This document shows positions 14,787 through 15,925 of a DNA stretch of 15,925 nucleotides, piece by piece. Each line of letters begins with the position of its first letter. Positions within the stretch are counted from its first letter, which is position 1. The position numbers and the translations under genes were made by a program. The notes beneath the pieces are model-generated. The model ran no database searches and was not told where the DNA came from. It worked only from the letters and a program-made list of their open reading frames with translations. This stretch comes from JAXDBV01 sp034678415 (GTDB taxonomy: Bacteria; Bacteroidota; Bacteroidia; Bacteroidales; VadinHA17). The stretch is from contig JAXDBV010000103.1 in NCBI GenBank assembly GCA_034678415.1, positions 1 through 15,925 on the forward strand. Direction: 5' to 3'.

Positions 14787-15925
14787 ATGGGTCGGGAATC
14801 CTGGCGGAAATTGATACATATCTCCATGGCGGGCTGGGCGCTGCTGATAGGACGTGTGCTTCCCCTGTTCATCGTGCTGCTCGCCCTGGCAGCCCTTCTG
14901 TTCAATATCTTAGTCCTGCCGCGCCTCACAAGCCGTAACATGGAGAGAGAGGCCGACCGCAAGCTTGGATTCTCTCTCGGGATGATCGCCTACCCCGCCA
15001 TGGTGCTGCTCCTCTCCCTCCTGTTTTTCCGGCAACAGGTATACCTTGCCATCGGCTGGGGTGCCATGGCCTTCGGTGACGGGTTTGCCACTGTCGCCGG
15101 ATCGAAATGGGGAACACGAACGATCGCTAATACAGGGAAAACATGGACGGGAACGAGTGCTTTTATTGTCGCAGGAACGATTCTTACGATCCTCCTGGTT
15201 TGGCTTTTACCCGTATCCGTCAGGCAAGATGTGCCCGGAGAATGGTGGATCGCAGCTATCATGGTGGCTATAACGCTGAGTGCCATGACTGAAGTATTGA
15301 ACGGACTGATCGACGACAACATTGTGGTTCCTGTTACTGCCTCTGCCGTCTCCTTCCTCGTGATCAGTATTTATACCGGTGGTTCCTGTGCCGTGCCCGA
15401 TCACCTGGTTGCCGGGTTGGCATTCATTGCCGTCATGGTTGCCGTATCGCTGGCGTCAGGAAAGTTCAGTGCCGGCGGGGTATTGACAGGTGCAGTGGTT
15501 GCCGCATTGATCTTCACGGGAGCAGGCATTGCCGGACTGGTTCTCCTCTTGGTCTTTGTGTTTTTCGGTGTCCTGGGCTCTGAATGGAAATACGGTGAGA
15601 AGGTACGGCTGGGACTGGCCCAGGAGAACCAGGGGAAGCGTACCCTGACACATGTGTTAGCCAACGGAGCCACGGCAGGAGTATGTGGCCTCCTGGGATG
15701 GCTCTTCCCGCAACATGAAGTGCTGTTCACGGGAATGGTCGCTGCCAGCCTGGCATCAGCGCTGGCCGACACCCTTTCATCGGAGCTGGGGAACCTGTAT
15801 GGCAGGAGATATATCAATATCATTACCTGGAAACCCGACCGGCGCGGCCTTGACGGCGTGGTGAGCCTGCAAGGCACCCTCGCGGGTGTGGCAGGTAGTA
15901 CGCTGATCGCATTGACATATGGAGT
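14787..15925 (+). CDS. Polytopic membrane protein: VTE5/Dgk1-like polyprenol kinase domain fused to DUF92 (VTE6-like) domain, 3' cut off
   Basis: The frame opens at ATG 14787, preceded by an in-frame TGA at 14769, and stays open to the window end (379 codons seen). The N-terminal half (about residues 1-205, several membrane helices) has marks of the CTP-dependent dolichol/phytol/diacylglycerol kinase family: RKLIHI at residue 7, FGDGFATVAGSKWG around D98, GKTWTGTSAF, and E169 followed by GLIDDNIVVPV (D176-N178). The second half, from about residue 215, is a DUF92/TIGR00297 domain: SGKFSAGGVLTGA, LGSEWKYGEKVR (near 264), a SALADTLSSELGN segment around D328, and LDGVVSLQGTLAG. In plants VTE5 phosphorylates phytol and VTE6 phosphorylates phytyl phosphate. 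A fusion suggests two successive phosphorylations of an isoprenoid alcohol; the substrate is unknown. Perhaps 50-100 residues are missing. It sits 43 bp after the pyrophosphatase gene. Confidence 0.85.
   Translation, partial: MGRESWRKLIHISMAGWALLIGRVLPLFIVLLALAALLFNILVLPRLTSRNMEREADRKLGFSLGMIAYPAMVLLLSLLFFRQQVYLAIGWGAMAFGDGFATVAGSKWGTRTIANTGKTWTGTSAFIVAGTILTILLVWLLPVSVRQDVPGEWWIAAIMVAITLSAMTEVLNGLIDDNIVVPVTASAVSFLVISIYTGGSCAVPDHLVAGLAFIAVMVAVSLASGKFSAGGVLTGAVVAALIFTGAGIAGLVLLLVFVFFGVLGSEWKYGEKVRLGLAQENQGKRTLTHVLANGATAGVCGLLGWLFPQHEVLFTGMVAASLASALADTLSSELGNLYGRRYINIITWKPDRRGLDGVVSLQGTLAGVAGSTLIALTYG

Noticed and set aside
15401..15877. 158-codon open frame on the minus strand
   Set aside because: It is antisense to the DUF92 half of the membrane protein. 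The plus-strand frame, open to the window end and rich in family motifs, explains the region.
1..15925. Search for mobile elements, CRISPR repeats, tRNA or rRNA genes and composition breaks
   Set aside because: None was seen. Intergenic gaps are short and codon use looks uniform, so I see no evidence of an accessory island or defence system in this window.

Overview
The window is a 15.9 kb chromosomal segment of a Bacteroidota bacterium, most likely class Bacteroidia and probably from an uncultured or environmental lineage. The main evidence is a set of type IX secretion system (T9SS) genes found only in this phylum: porU, porV, a PorP/SprF-family gene and gldJ. Weak Shine-Dalgarno sequences and several TAnnTTTG-type -7 boxes also fit Bacteroidota. 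Base composition and coding style look even across the window. I see no mobile element, tRNA, rRNA or CRISPR array.

Layout. (a) 1-1473, minus strand: a tight lemA - TPM - TPM operon, running off the left edge. (b) 1586-3589, plus strand: a stand-alone long-type urocanate hydratase (hutU), divergent from lemA and followed by 324 bp without a gene. That gap holds tandem dyads just after hutU and two AT-rich copies of TTAATTACGTAA close to the end of the opposing operon. (c) 3914-9912, minus strand: porU, porV, ispF and a small CoA-binding protein, read in that order; porV and ispF overlap by ATGA. (d) 10057-14743, plus strand: porP/sprF-like gene, gldJ, a strong terminator, murF and inorganic pyrophosphatase. 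(e) 14787 to the right edge: a polytopic membrane protein that joins a VTE5/Dgk1-like CTP-dependent polyprenol kinase domain to a DUF92 (VTE6-like) domain. It is cut by the window end.

How the genes fit together. PorU (sortase) and PorV (outer-membrane shuttle protein) belong to the T9SS attachment complex. PorP/SprF and GldJ belong to the outer-membrane/periplasmic part of the T9SS and gliding machinery. Around them lie envelope-precursor genes: murF (peptidoglycan), ispF (MEP isoprenoid pathway) and the putative isoprenoid-alcohol kinase fusion. Most of the window is therefore an envelope biogenesis and secretion neighbourhood, with hutU (histidine catabolism) as a metabolic outlier.

No wholly new system is evident. 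The items most worth a second look are the kinase/DUF92 fusion at the right edge, the PorP/SprF gene lying between porU and gldJ, and the paired palindromes at 3862-3912.
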